This document shows, piece by piece, positions 44,872-56,910 of a stretch of 64,000 nucleotides of DNA. A program made the translations under genes and the position numbers. Origin of the DNA: Dactylonectria macrodidyma (lineage: Eukaryota > Ascomycota > Sordariomycetes > Hypocreales > Nectriaceae). Within the stretch, counting starts at the first letter, position 1, and each line of letters opens with the position of its first letter. The DNA lies in NCBI GenBank assembly GCA_020744425.1, contig JAGMUV010000008.1:868001-932000 (forward strand). The letters run 5' to 3'. The notes under the pieces are model-generated. The model saw only the letters and a list, made by a program, of their open reading frames with translations, ran no database searches and was not told the origin of the DNA.

Positions 44872-46013
44872 TGGTGAGGATGAGTATGGCAGCAGTGGGT
44901 TGATGATAATCAGGCCTTACCTTTATTCATGCATCAACATTTTGTCTCATTCCGTTATCCAACCGCATCTAACCTCTTCCAACTTCCATCACGCCCTCTG
45001 CTTTTTCCATAACACCAGAAGACACGTTGAACATTCGCATGCTGCTGGATAGTATAAATATCGATTGGCTCGTAGTCATTGAGATGCACATCTAGTTCGG
45101 CAGGGCGCTTGGGCTGAACGTAATTATTCTTGAGACTACCATATAGTGGCCATCAAGGAATTGTGGAAGCTGTTCGTTTCGTCGCCTTCGCGGAATTGCA
45201 AGGTCAAAGAATGTGAGGGGGGCGAAGAGTAGTTGTTGGAGACGATGAAGGCTGCTGGACTTGAGCTATTTCGATTTAGAATAATTACAAAAGTAACCAC
45301 CCAGCTAGGAAAGGGGTCTTTATCAGAATCTAGAACAGCCGATTATCAAGATTGTTCTATTGCCTGCTCTTAGTGTTTCCGCAAAGATGCGTCGAGGGGT
45401 TCGCTGCAGACTCATTATCGCGTCGAGGCATCTGGCTGCGGAGGACGAACTCCGCGCCGTCCCCAGGGTCCAGCTCGCTTAAAAGTCTGGGGAAATCGGA
45501 CCATGCAAGGACTTAGCTATCAAGTCAGCCTAACCTTCATGACAAGCACCAATGACGCTCAAGGTGGCGTTAAAGACGGGCAAGCTATCTAGTGTGGATT
45601 CGGCCTAGGTGGTCGGGGTACCACCCCGATCGCCTCTCAGCTCTGGGGAAATAGAGTTCATGGCTTGGATTAAGACGGCCTTCCTCCAAGCAATCATTGA
45701 TCAGCGATGGCATATCGACGCCCACAGTACTGTTGGGGCGAAAGCTGAGTTGCACAGAACGAAGATGCATTACCTCATTTCTTGTTTCTGTCACAGCTAG
45801 TGCCTGTCATGGTCACAAGGCTCAGGGGCAGCCAAGAGACGGGACGATAAAGCTGAGTGGTTCCCTTGCTCTCTGTTCGCTAGGATCTGCAGCCAATATC
45901 CCAGATACAGCCCGTATGGCTATCGTCATGACTACGTTAGGAAAAACCACTCGTTTTCTTAACTTCGTTCACCGACTCCACAATTTAGCCCTCGAACATA
46001 ACGAGTCTTCAAA
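44872..46013. other. Non-coding stretch
   Basis: This holds the 3' flank of the glycosidase and the promoter of the GPCR gene. Overlapping open frames near 45.6-46.0 kb carry no motif. Confidence 0.4.
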
Positions 46014-47459
46014 ATGGCAACCCTTGCGCAGGCTCACACGCTCGGCCTTCTAGAGCGAATCGGGGGCTGCACCAGTCTTGTCGCAGTGCTCTTCGTTCTG
46101 TTAGCATACGCTCTCATTCCCAAGGTTCGCAATCCGCGCAACACCTTCATCATGTTTGCGTGTGTCGCCAATCTCGGTGCCAGTATAGCCTGCATCATAG
46201 CCAGGGACGGATTGAATCGAGGCGAGGACTCTTCCCTGTGCTGGGCGCAGAGCTTCCTCCTCCACATGCAAGCATAAACGGTCTGACGAATATTCCCGGT
46301 GATTCTGATAATGCGAAACAGGTTCATGCAATCCGATGCCTGGTGGTCCCTCGGGATGTCGTTTCATACCTTCCTTGTCGTTTTTGGCCGTACAGACCCC
46401 AATTCGTTGAGCATGTGGCGATATTGTCTGGTCTGCTTCGGAGGACCTTTTGCTACTGCCTTTCCACTCTTCTTTGTGTCAGACTCAATCCGTGGTCCTG
46501 TGTATGGTGCAACAAATGTGAGTTTCTCTGATTCTCCACGCCAACATCTAGTCTAATATTGAGTCGAGGTCTGGTGCTGGATCAGGGATGACTGGGCTAG
46601 CATCCGACTATTTACTTCGTACCTCTTTGTCTGGACTTGCATCACTGGTTCCGTTGTTCTTAACACAATTGTCGGCTACCGCATCTTCGCCACGAGGAAC
46701 AAGATACGAAACTTTTCGAGCTCGCGCAGCCAGCATTCTGCTGGCCATGACCAGGTACCACCTATCTGTCGGTTCTGATATTTGATGAGCTTCAACTGAC
46801 GCCTTGGGGAGTTGTCTTCTGCGAGCTCGCCCGCCCATCCTCACGGTTCCCCGTATGCGACAATCGTTACCCAAGTGTCCATCACCCGAGCACCAGCTGC
46901 TGTTATTACAGCGCCTACACCAACCCATTCATACCCGACGCCTCAAGCAAACCGATCCTCCTCACAAGAACAAATCACGCACTCGTCGATCATCACATCG
47001 CACAACGTCAACCATCAGACGCCTCGTATCATCAAGGCTGCCAAGAGAGCTATGACCAAGTTTCGGCTCCAAGACCCCATCAAGCGAGCATACCTCCGCA
47101 CAACATTTCTATTCACCCTGAGCGTCCTCGTCTCGTGGATCCCAGCAAGTATCAACCGCATCCGCAGCCTACAAAACGCTGCCGTCCCATTCCCTTACCA
47201 GGTGGCCATGGTCTCTGTGATGCCGCTGCAAGGGGTATGGAATGCCGTGATTTTCTACGTGACCAGTCGAAAGACTCTGAGGGAGTGGGCATGGGAGAAA
47301 TGGGGGTTCTCGTCCCTAGAGCCTGCAAGTATTGCTGGGGTAGCTACGGAGAGAGCAGTTGAGGAAGCGAATATCGGTCACCACCAGGACCCGACTGATT
47401 CAGGAAGCGATGTTGAGCTGAACTACATTTTACGAGTTCCTGTTAAGAAGTTCAAATAA
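46014..47459 (+). CDS. cAMP-receptor-like G-protein coupled receptor
   Basis: Exons 46014-46267, 46322-46517, 46569-46754 and 46812-47459 give 427 residues with seven hydrophobic segments. Intron 1 begins with GCAAGC, a GC-AG intron. It is required because the frame otherwise meets TAA at once, and the join yields M-F-M-Q-S-D-A-W-W, the family-like start of helix 3. The layout fits fungal cAR-like GPCRs: a short N-terminus, helix 1 ERIGGCTSLVAVLFVLLAYA, CWIRDDWASIRLFTSYLF before helix 5, a long basic and Ser/Thr-rich third cytoplasmic loop (about 215-310), and LFTLSVLVSWIPASINRIRS in helix 6. Relatives sense nutrients or hormones through heterotrimeric G proteins. The ligand is unknown. The ATG has a strong AAA context. 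Confidence 0.9.
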
Positions 47460-47975
47460 CCGCTATTGAAGTCGAGGTTACGGGGCGTACCATCATTATT
47501 TTATCTCTGCTATCTTGCTTTACTACCTAGTTTTTATACTAACTTAATCCGCCCTTCTTTGACCCTGTTCGTTGTTCCTTTCCTCCGACACAAGGGAAAC
47601 CGTCGCGAAGCGCGTCAAAACTTCGCAACAGGGATCAAAACTCAGGAAATAATAAGCGAAAATTTTATTCCACTACTCTTATTTTCCTATTGTTTCTGCT
47701 CATAACTTCTCATCATTTATACTTTCTCTACTGTCATCTTTGCATTCTCGGTTCTGGGTGGCTGGCTGTCTACCCATGCCCCTCCTGGCCAATCACCCAT
47801 CACAACCGCATTACATCAGCAGAGATGAGGGGTTCTCAGTCCACCGCCATGGCTGGCATGCTGGCACGCTGCCACTTTTCTAGGTTTCCAAACATTTCTC
47901 TCTCACGACTCACACCAGCCTCTGAATTCTTTTCCAGACTTTTTGATTTCTCTCTCAAGTTGAAAAGCGGTTGCC
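47460..47975. other. Intergenic stretch before the Ras-like gene
   Basis: A pyrimidine-rich leader. An upstream open frame starting with ATG at 47826 overlaps the Ras-like start in another frame and ends at 48055, so it could act as a uORF. Confidence 0.4.
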
Positions 47976-48810
47976 ATGATTTTGAGAGCTTCCAAATCCC
48001 AAAATCTGCTGAGAAAACGAAGACCCAAATGTCTTACGATTACCTTGCTAGGTGATAGCGGTGTGGGGAAATCGTGCATTGCCCTTCAAGTAGGTGTCTT
48101 CCATTTGCCCGTCAATTGTTCTCCCGGGCTCACATATTGCTCAGGCTTGTTGTTCTCAATTCGTCAAGAGTTATGATCCTACAATTGAGGAGTCCTTCAC
48201 GCATACTATCGTCGTGGACGATCAACGCCATGACCTTGAGCTTCTTGATGGGTCGGGGATACGAGAATATTACACTCTGCAAGATGAGCGCGTTCGACGA
48301 GCAGACGGATACTTGATTGTCTACAGCATTACTTCGAGGAGTTCATTCGATTACATGACTGCCCTCCATGCTCAGGTTCGGAGCGTTCGAGAGTGTCACA
48401 TTCCAGTTGGGCTTGACAAAGAAGCAGCGGAGCATTGGAAGACCGGCCCAATAATGTTAGTAGGGACTAAGAATGATCTTGAATCCGATCGAAAGGTTTC
48501 CAATCACGAAGGACACGTGCTTGCGAGGAGATTAGGCTGCCAATTTGCAGAAATCACGGCCAAAGACCATGATCAAGTATCGACAGTGCTTTCAGACACC
48601 GTACGAATGGTGGTAAATTTCCGACTCAAAGTCAGTCTGGGGAACTTTGCATCAGAAACCGAGCAACACTATTCATCGAAGGCTGCACATACAGGAGGAT
48701 GCAGGAATTGGGCCAGAAAGCACATGAATGTTTTTTCATTCTTGAAACGGCCACCTCGCACAGCAAAGACGTCTGCTGCATCAATAGACTCGAAGCCCAG
48801 CTCCAGTTGA
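47976..48810 (+). CDS. Divergent Ras-like small GTPase without CAAX box
   Basis: Exons 47976-48089 and 48145-48810, split by a 55-bp intron in phase 0, give 259 residues. The Ras-like P-loop is GDSGVGKS (about 27-34). Switch I is YDPTIEESF. The switch II region reads LLDGSGIREYYTLQDERVRRADG where Ras has D-T-A-G-Q-E, so the catalytic Gln61 position is Ile. G4 is GTKNDLE and G5 is EITAKD. The C-terminus is long, basic and Ser-rich, ending SKPSSS, without the CAAX prenylation signal. The protein should bind GTP but hydrolyse it poorly, and it is not anchored to membrane in the usual way. It follows the GPCR gene by about 500 bp in the same direction; a pathway link is speculation. The family is clear, the role unknown. 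Confidence 0.88.
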
Positions 48811-49044
48811 AGAAGAATACAAAGGTCTAGTTTTAACGTGTATTGAAAACATTTATCGGGAGAAAACCTCTGCTGCTATGGTCTACTGCTACGGCCAATA
48901 CTGGAAATAGAGCACGGGAAGAAAAAAAAAGAAAATAATATTGCCTCTTGCCAGTAAAGAGCAGCTTACAACGCTCATTTGGAACATCCAGATCTAATTG
49001 TACAAGAACAGGCACACGTATTGTGTTAAAGCCGTAGGTATGGT

Positions 49045-50737
49045 TTACAGAGCGAGCATACCCGCGCCAATAAGGACGGCGAGAGAGTACAAGCTCACGT
49101 CAACACCTCCAAGAGTGAATACGCGAGTGATAGGGGCTCCCATGACGGCAAAGCTATCCGAGTCGTCAGAGGAGGAGTTGGAGGAAGAAGTGCTGTTGGA
49201 AGCAGCGAGCTCGGTGCAGTTGCCAGCACTAGAGCTCGCCGTCTGGGTCTCGGCCTTGCCGTCAAAGTCGCAGGCGGTATCGTCCTTGGACTGACTCTCG
49301 TAGTAGGCGTTGAGGACGTAAGCGAGCTTGTCAATGTCGTTGCACATGCTAAAGGTGCCGTAGACGCCGGTGGTGGCGTTTCCGTTGATCTCGTCGCACA
49401 GAGACTCGTCCTCGCCGCAGATGTAGTCGAAGATGGCCGAGTACTTGCTAGTTGCCAGGCCGCTCTTGGGAACGCAGCCGCTCGACTTGGTGACGCAGCT
49501 GCAGGCCGACTCGTTGGGGGTCGGAGGCAGGTCGGAGCTCGCAGCCCAGGTCGAGTTGACGGTAGGACAATCAGCAGCCGTGTTGGTGGACGTGTAGGCG
49601 GACTTCTTGACCGTCGAGGGGTCTGCGGCTCGGACTTTCTTCTGGAGGTAGGAAAAGTCGGTCATCTTAGTAGCGGAGCCGCTGCTGATATTGACGAGAC
49701 CTGTATGAGGCGTTAGAATGATTTGGCCACTTGGTAAGGGGAATTATGATGCGGATCAGATGTTCTTACCGTAGTCATTGGTCTCCTGAAAGTACTCGTA
49801 AACGATGCCACCGTTGACAACTTCACTCATGTTGGAGGAGTATAGGGCAGTGGTCTCATCAAAGGTTCGCTCGGCAGCGCCGTCGGGGAGGTTGCATCCG
49901 TACTCGGCGAAGAAAACCGGGACAGAGTAGTCCTTGAAGGCTTCGATGAAACGGTTATATCCAGAGTCCTCAAAGTTGCTCTCGCCGCACCACGAGTAAA
50001 TGTTGTAGCCGAAGAAATCGATGGAGTCGTCAGAGTCGCCGCAGTTGAAGTAGGCCGAGAGCTCATCGCGAATGTCCTCATCGTCGTTGGCAGCATAGCC
50101 GACGCCCATCCACCGATAGTTTTGGTCTGAGATATACTTCTTCGTGTCTCTCACGGCAGCCTTGACATAGGCGGACGCACCCGTGTTGTTGGCCTGGTTG
50201 CTGACCTCGTTGCCGGCGAAGAAGCCCAAGACGTTGGAGTATCCGGCCAGAGCGTCGACAACGTCCTTGTAGCGGTTGAACAGCTCGACATTCCACTCGG
50301 GGTCGCTGCGATCAATCGAGAGGCTAGGCTCGCTAAGGTCAGAAATCACGTAGATGCCCGCATCGTTGAGCAGCTGCATGCAGACGGAGTGGTTGGCGGT
50401 GGGATCAATGGCGTAAGTGCGGATGATGTTAGTGCCGAGCTGGGCGAGCAGAGGGATGTCTTCCTTGCAGCGATCTTCGTCGGCGAGAGGGTCGACAAAG
50501 GTCGAGTTGGAGCTGGTTGCTCCAGCGGCAGATGAATCTTGCTGGTAGCCGACGCCCTTCATGAAGAATTGGGTTCCATTGGAGAAGAAGAACTTAGATC
50601 CCTGGACACCTAGAGTTAGTCCACGGATTTTACGGCTACGATAGAGATCAAGAGTGTACCTTTTTCTCAATCGATGGCAGATCAGCGCCAAGCACGCCAG
50701 TCGCCAAGGCGAAAAACGACAAAGATAGCTTGAGCAT
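49045..50737 (-). CDS. GH72 beta-1,3-glucanosyltransferase (GAS/GEL family), GPI-anchored
   Basis: Exons 50737-50660, 50601-49770 and 49700-49045 (introns of 58 and 69 bp) give 521 residues. A signal peptide (about 1-18) precedes the GH72 domain, which starts at [18 protein letters not shown] and has catalytic Glu158 in GNEVSNQ and Glu259 in FFAEYGCN. A cysteine-rich X8/CBM43-like region lies at about 365-460 ([23 protein letters not shown]). A Ser-rich linker and a hydrophobic end ([17 protein letters not shown]) make a GPI signal. The enzyme cuts and rejoins beta-1,3-glucan chains at the cell surface during wall growth. Both catalytic residues and the cysteines are present, so it should be active. 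The second splice rebuilds N-D-Y-G-L-V-N-I, as in the family. Confidence 0.95.
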
Positions 50738-52268
50738 GGTGTGGTTGTGCGCGGTCGCTAGAAATATGGAGTTCGATCGATCAGAGGCTTGGCGACCGGG
50801 ATTGTCTTACACCAGCCAGGTGAAATGCGACTCGTAGGGGCGATGAAAAAAACGAAAACAATGGTCAAGTGAAAACGTAGATGATGAGTGAGTGAGAGTC
50901 GAAGTGAATTGTAAATCGAATCGAGCGAGCGAGAGACTGAACAAAGATCAAGAGTAGACGGATAAAGCGAGAGAAACGGGAACAAAAAGGAGCATCCCTC
51001 GACAGTGTGGAACACGCACATGCTCACGTCTACATATACCATCGAAACCCTCCGACCCTCCAACCCTTCCACGTCACTTGTCCCCAAGAGCTGATGCAAG
51101 TCCCCGATGATCCAGGGCCGACTGATCCGTGGGGCACGCCTCTCCGCCGCCATTGTACCTTGCATCGGAACCAGACAGGCCTAGCTCGCAGCACAACAAC
51201 AGGCTAAAACGAGGCCATTTGGTGGGTTGATGGGCACCAAAGCGGCAGAGCGTGTGGAGTCGAGAACGGGCTAACGATGCCGCGTTTCCATGCATTGGTC
51301 CCCTCTCAGCGTACGTCAGCCATCGAGTTGGTGTCAAGTGTGCCGAAGCCGAGCAAATCGACGCTAGAGATAAAAACAGGGGGTTGATTGTTGGAACAGG
51401 GGGGGTCCAGAACGGCACACGCGGCCTCGATTCTGGTCGTCTCGAAACATGGGATATTAATTACTCGACTCTCGTCATACATACAAAGCGTCTAAGCCAC
51501 CCTCTCTGGCTGTTCTGATGGATTCGAGTGGACCCTTTTTTTGTTTCCTCCACAGCCACCACGTCGTAATTTCGTACTGGTCTATCACCCATCAGCCATC
51601 GTCGAGATGCTAAAGACATCAAATGAAGGGCCCCAGGATACGAGACGCCATAATTTGATTTCACCAGATTGACTATTCCCGATTTCCGAGCCGGGTTGCC
51701 GAGTTCCAGAAGATGGCTTCGAAGTTTGATGCTCTTGATCGAATTATTGGAATATTCACTCGTGTTTGTTCTTGAAGGTGCGGATTTTGCCGCTCGGTGC
51801 TAATACGGGATTAAGACCCACACAAACAGCCCATTCTTCATCGCATTGACACGCGTCAGCCCCTCCGCGTCATACCTACCCTATACCATCACGATTTCGC
51901 ACCTCGAATGACGACGAGAAGCTGCAGAATGTTTGGATAGACGTTTCAAAGTGATGGCATGATAAAATCACATATTAAGAAGATACTAACTATCACTAAA
52001 GGTTGATGGTGGACTAAAAATAGAGTGATGCTTGTTTTAGCTCCAATTCACCTCTAATTGGACACGACTTGCTCCTCAATGCTCCATTAACTTAATGAAA
52101 GATTTTTTGCTAGTGAGCAAATCTGATTTATGGGTACAACTGACGTATTTAAAAAAAAGAAGGAAAAAAAGTTCAAGCTCGAATCATTCTAGCTAGTGAA
52201 ATTGTAGATGAGCAATTCGCCCTATTTGACGCTGCTAAAGCCCGCAGTACACATCCGATTGCAGACCA
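50738..52268. other. Promoter stretch of the GH72 gene and 3' flank of the secreted-protein gene
   Basis: The 300 bp beside the GH72 ATG are rich in gaga/gcgag words, typical of a CT-rich leader on the minus strand. An A-rich tract lies near 52.15 kb. No gene was recognised. Confidence 0.45.
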
Positions 52269-52850
52269 CTATGCCTGGAACGTGTGCAAAATAGACGGAT
52301 TTCCGGAATCCTTGGACCATATCGCAATGCTACCCGACTCTGTGCCGAAATAGACGGAGAACTGGCCATCGTCACCGGCCGCCTTGCAGGCAGGGGTGAT
52401 ATCAACCGCCGCCAAGTTGTTATACGCTGGCACGTTGACCGTGATGAATGGCTCTCCGGAGTCTGGCGCGTTTTCTCCATTCACGGTATCCTCGTCCCAG
52501 TCTGATGAAGCAGCCAGCGCAAACGTCACATTGACCGGGTACGCGAGCTGCCGAGTGAGGGCAGGGAACTGCACGGTGCAGCGCTCGACCGACGAGGGCG
52601 ATACGGGCAGTTGGAACCCGACCAGGCTGCGGACATAGGCGCGACCACCGGTATTGGCTTGCAGAGTATCTTCGTGGCCGAGAGTGCACTGATAGCAGTC
52701 GCTTTCGGGACAGTCGGCGCAACTGGTGGTGGAGCGTAGGATTGTCGAGTCTTTGAGGGCGGGTCTGTCGATCTGTGCTGCTTGAGATATCGATGCGATG
52801 CCCGCGACGAGGACGCAGAGCGAGAGTTGGAGTGGAGTGTTTAGAAGCAT
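52269..52850 (-). CDS. Secreted jelly-roll (DNRLRE/CBM96-like) protein
   Basis: An intronless protein of 193 residues with a signal peptide (about 1-24, ending SQAA). The mature part begins with a segment like A-x-I-D-R-x-A-L-x-D-S-T-I-L-R-S and a cysteine cluster (CADCPESDCYQC). It continues with the pattern of the single-domain carbohydrate-binding jelly rolls seen in fungal and bacterial secreted proteins: YVRSLVGFQLP, SSDWDEDTVNGENAP, a VDITPACKAA segment and a closing strand SIAIWSKDSGNPSILHTF. A sugar-binding or wall-associated role is inferred from that likeness. No catalytic residues are evident. The ATG at 52850 is the first in frame. Confidence 0.75.
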   Translation of the reverse strand: MLLNTPLQLSLCVLVAGIASISQAAQIDRPALKDSTILRSTTSCADCPESDCYQCTLGHEDTLQANTGGRAYVRSLVGFQLPVSPSSVERCTVQFPALTRQLAYPVNVTFALAASSDWDEDTVNGENAPDSGEPFITVNVPAYNNLAAVDITPACKAAGDDGQFSVYFGTESGSIAIWSKDSGNPSILHTFQA

Positions 52851-54449
52851 CTTGTGAGATTCAAGATTGGCTCTTGTAGTTGAGTTTGTATAAGTGATCC
52901 GGGTAGGTAGCCAAGAAAGACCTCACTGACTATCACGACATGACTGCCTTTATATTCACGCGAGCCTGAGAGCATGCCTGCTACGTCATGGGTCATATGA
53001 GTTTTTGCCAAGCATAGGGCGAACCAATGTTGTTATGTATCTGTCATTACGTTGAATCGTCATAATAATTGATGACAAGGCTAAAAATAGTCGTGCCAAT
53101 CGTTTACTGTGGCTGCCATCTAACGCAGTCGATGAAACAATGCATCTGACCTAAGTAAATCACGTGCGGGACTGATTCTCTTCTGGTTGGAGCGAAATGA
53201 TTAGGGCTGTACAATAGCGCATGATTATTCACCTCGTACTACCGCGTTGACGGATTTAGAAATGGGTCTTCGTAAGCAGTGTGTTGTCGAAGTTTTGGGG
53301 AGGATCATCAGGCTCGTATTCACGAATTTCGGTCTGGCCACAAACATGGATATGCTCGGGAGCGAGTATTGACTTGTCTGACTCAAACAATTCATGATAA
53401 AATGAAACAGAACGATTCTCAAAGAAGATGATGCATAGGAATGGTAAGACATATAGGGCTGTACCTGCAATGACACGACGTCATTTGCTTACTCCTACCT
53501 GATGTCGCTAATCACACTAAGCTGAAAGCCTATAAGAATTCATGTGCGTGCTGATATAATACATCAAAGAAAGAATGAAAAGATGGTTATTGGAAATCAT
53601 AACGTCATAGGGCTGGCAGCGGGAAGATATAACCCCGACTTACGATTCCAATGGCGGGGTGTAATTGGTGGTGGCGAATCATAGCATCGTATCTGCGAAC
53701 ACCGCTAGTGAGGCTTGACCGCAGCTAAGAGATCATTATGATTAGTGGGGCAAGGGCCAATGCAGTGCTCTATACATAGAAGACAGAGCCCTGGCTGCCG
53801 TGTCCACTGGGTGCGGGTGCCATGGTTTGAAGTTCACATCCTGGTTGGCGAGTCATAGGTTTGCTGGAGCAGAGCTCGGTGGCGCCGGTAGGGTGTCTGG
53901 TGCTTGAACTAGATCTACACATTTGCATGAGCAATTCTTTGTCTGGCGGAATACGATGCACTCTTGTGAAACGCCTGAACCGACCGCGCTAATATGTGGA
54001 TGGGAGTATATCGTCTACGATGACACGATCATGACATGTCCCTGGACTATGAAAATGGAAGGAGAAAATTATGTTTGAAATAGGACTGGCAATTCATGGC
54101 TCAGCAGTCATATAATGCCAAAAGGGAAGCGCAAGCATTGCGGTTCTGGAGTAATGTGTGCAATGACCTGGCGCATGTACATACTACAACGAACCGTTGC
54201 TGCCTGTACTCCAGTCACACAACGGAGATAAAATTCTTCAGATTTCAGGTACGGGAGCTTGACTGGCGCTGCCTTGAACAATGACATAATTACCAAGTTC
54301 CCGTGAGAGATCTAGGTTTTCATCATGGGAACAGCAGCTCATGGGAGGAGAGCACAGCCCCCAAAGATAGTAACGGCTTGCCTTTTGACGAGATCTTATG
54401 TTTTCAGCATCTTGTTGGCAGTATTGCGGCTTGGGTGATCGTGTTAGTA

Positions 54450-54800
54450 GCATCGCTAGGTATCTAAGTTTGGTAGTGACCACTTTTAATGGTCTTGGCT
54501 ACCTTATTGACCGCATCGCAACTGTCGAAGCATTGGGTGCTGTAAATGCTTAAATTGTAGGACAAAACCGTGTTCTTTTGTCTTCGTGCCAACAGCTTGC
54601 CCTCGACGGAGCGGACAGCCCATATATAGTGGTCACATCGTCAGGTAGGTCCGGCGGAGGCCACATTTTGATGGGCTTGGTTACCTTTTGGCATCATCGC
54701 CAATAAGTTTGGCAGAGACCACGTTTCATGGCCTCCATCGCCTTTTGACAGTATCACTAAGTAGATTTGGCAGAGAACGCATCTCAAGAAGCCACTACCA
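54450..54800 (+). repeat. ~58-bp imperfect repeats, four copies
   Basis: Copies share the core taagtttggcagagaccac, then a variable ttt-atggtcttggctaccttttgac part. The first copy is near 54450-54512. Three more run in tandem at about 54635-54691, 54692-54749 and 54750-54800, the last one truncated. Each is preceded by a catcgc or catcatcgcc word. Confidence 0.7.
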
Positions 54801-55724
54801 ATATGGTGGGCGAGAACATAAAAGAGGACTCGCCCAGTCTCATTGTTCCTCTCGATACACACATCGTTTTAATACCAGTATTCGACCGCCACCTGCATCA
54901 AGCTGCCTCAGCCAACTACCTCGCAAGCCACAACAATGTAAAAAAGACTTCTCATCCGTCCGGCTACTGTCCCGAGCCGCAACGTGAGCTTATCGATCTA
55001 TGAGCGTCCATGCACAATAGGGCTTTCAGGCATGCCTCTCAATTTTCTGTCTGCTTCTTTACAAACACTATGCAGTCGTGAAAGACCTGTTGATAGTGGT
55101 AGGCGCTGTTTCCATGCTGACAAGCTGCTTTGCAAGCTCCCCGATTTGCAACGACAAAGGTAAGCTAACCTCGGCCTATTGTTTTCATCTTTTTGCTCAC
55201 AGTGGGGTCTCCTAGTGGAATCACGGCGGGAATTTATGCAAACATCACTTCTGATCATGTTCGTAATTCAGGCAGTGGGCCTGTATATTTTCAGAGCGAG
55301 CAAGAAGAGATGGAACTTTGATAATTTCGATCCATGCATCTGGCTGGCGTTGGGGCACACCATGTCGGCACTTGCAGCAACGGGCACGGTGATCGCATAG
55401 CGTAACTGGACCACGGACGGTAGAAGCGTAGGATTTAGCCGGACTAAACGAGCTATAAAGAATAAAAGGAATTTCTATTGCCTGATGATATGTCGTGGTT
55501 GGGGCAAAGATGGCGTTTGTCAACTATCATAGCCAATGGAAATGGCACTACCCCGAGGTACAATCCTGAGTGGGCGAGCCACTTCATAAGTAGTATTGCA
55601 ATCCAAGTACTATTTATGTGGCTGCCGGTATCGTTCTCCTCTCCCCGGTCCACATCAACCCTGAAGTTGCTCTACAACCATGTTCCTAGTCTTGGGGAAC
55701 AGCCTTCGGCCTTGGGGTCAAGGT

Positions 55725-55831
55725 TGTGGGGTCATTGTTTGAAGAGTCAGAGATATGGGGTCATAGGTATGGGGTCAACATTGTGGGGTGATTCCTGGAG
55801 AGTCGGAGATATGGGGTCAGTATTGTGGGGT
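55725..55831 (+). repeat. GTGGGGT(C/G)A repeat block
   Basis: Two imperfect copies of a 45-60 bp unit share ttgtggggt, agagtcrgagatatggggtca and -tat. A shorter third copy starts at the end. The inner word atggggtca itself recurs. Confidence 0.7.
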
Positions 55832-56880
55832 TGTTGAGGCAGCTAGGCATGAAGCTGCACAGTTGATGTTGCATGGCAGACATGCAACATACGAGCGAGG
55901 CATTAATCTTCTGCGTGAATGATGTGAGGCTGAGGAGAGACGGTGAAGGTGAGAAGATAGAAGTAGTGAGATGGGGTGGTTTACTGAAGTCGGATATACC
56001 TAAGTCGATGACGCCCTCGATTTTCAAACGAGAATGCTTTGAAGCACAGCCTCATTCCATAAGAAAATAGGTAAAAAATTCTGACAGTCACGCAAGCCAC
56101 CAAAAAAAAAGAGCCCGAACAAGGGTATAAATGGTAGGATTTACCATGTGGCATAGCACATACTTCCCGCACACTTAATCGTGCCACCACGTGGGAAACG
56201 CGATCAAGTTCGCGCTGTTCGCATCCGGCTCTTGCAGAAGCGCATTCGGCAAAAGTAAACCGGACAAAAGGGAATTGAAAGTTGCAACTAGTGGATAAAG
56301 TGAAAAAGGCCAAGAAGAATTACAAGCTGTTCTTTCGAAGGTGTAGGGTGTCATTGAACCATTGTTGGGGTTTGCCAAGCATAAGCCAAGGACCGAGATA
56401 AGTTACGAGGACAGGACAAGATCATCACGCCAACAACATTGGCGGCCGAGGAGATGGGCCTCCAGTGGCCTGATGGAGAAGACGTGTCTGGTTGTCAAGC
56501 GCAACACCGCCGTCGATAGGTGTCTTGGCTCTCCAACTTCCTTGCAACTTACTCCACAGATGAGCATTCTTGGCTTCTCGTTTCCCCGCTCCAAGCCCTC
56601 CGAAAAGGGGACTCGGATACACGGCCTAGCATAGGCGCCAAGCGCCAAGCGACAGGCGCATACGAAAATGCAGCGAGTGAGAGCAGCGGGCCGCCCAAGG
56701 AATGTCACCCACTGGGGGGTTGATGTTGGGGAATGGAGATATTGGAGGCTCGGCGCCCGGGTTGATGCGACGCTTTCATGCCCTTGTGCGCGTGACATTG
56801 CGTCAGCCAAGTCTTGGGTTGTCTGATGAGCAATATATTGCTAAAGACACACGATCCGCGTTTTGCGCTGGGAAGCCTGT

Positions 56881-56910
56881 TGTTGTCTCCTGTTGTCTCC
56901 TGTTGTCTGA
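56881..56910 (+). repeat. 10-bp direct repeat, three units
   Basis: The word tgttgtctcc occurs twice and is followed by tgttgtctga without spacing. Confidence 0.75.

Noticed and set aside
46588..46785. Alternative reading of GPCR exon 3 continuing past 46754 to a stop
   Set aside because: Ending there would drop helices 6 and 7; the GTACCA donor and the acceptor at 46811 restore them in frame.
53770..53961. 63-codon minus-strand frame
   Set aside because: Short, unlike any family I know, no signal peptide and no promoter logic.
55115..55325. Possible two-exon 57-residue peptide, and an overlapping frame with one membrane-like segment
   Set aside because: The intron (GTAAGC...CACAG) looks good, but the protein is short, has no known likeness and competes with another frame; transcript evidence would be needed.
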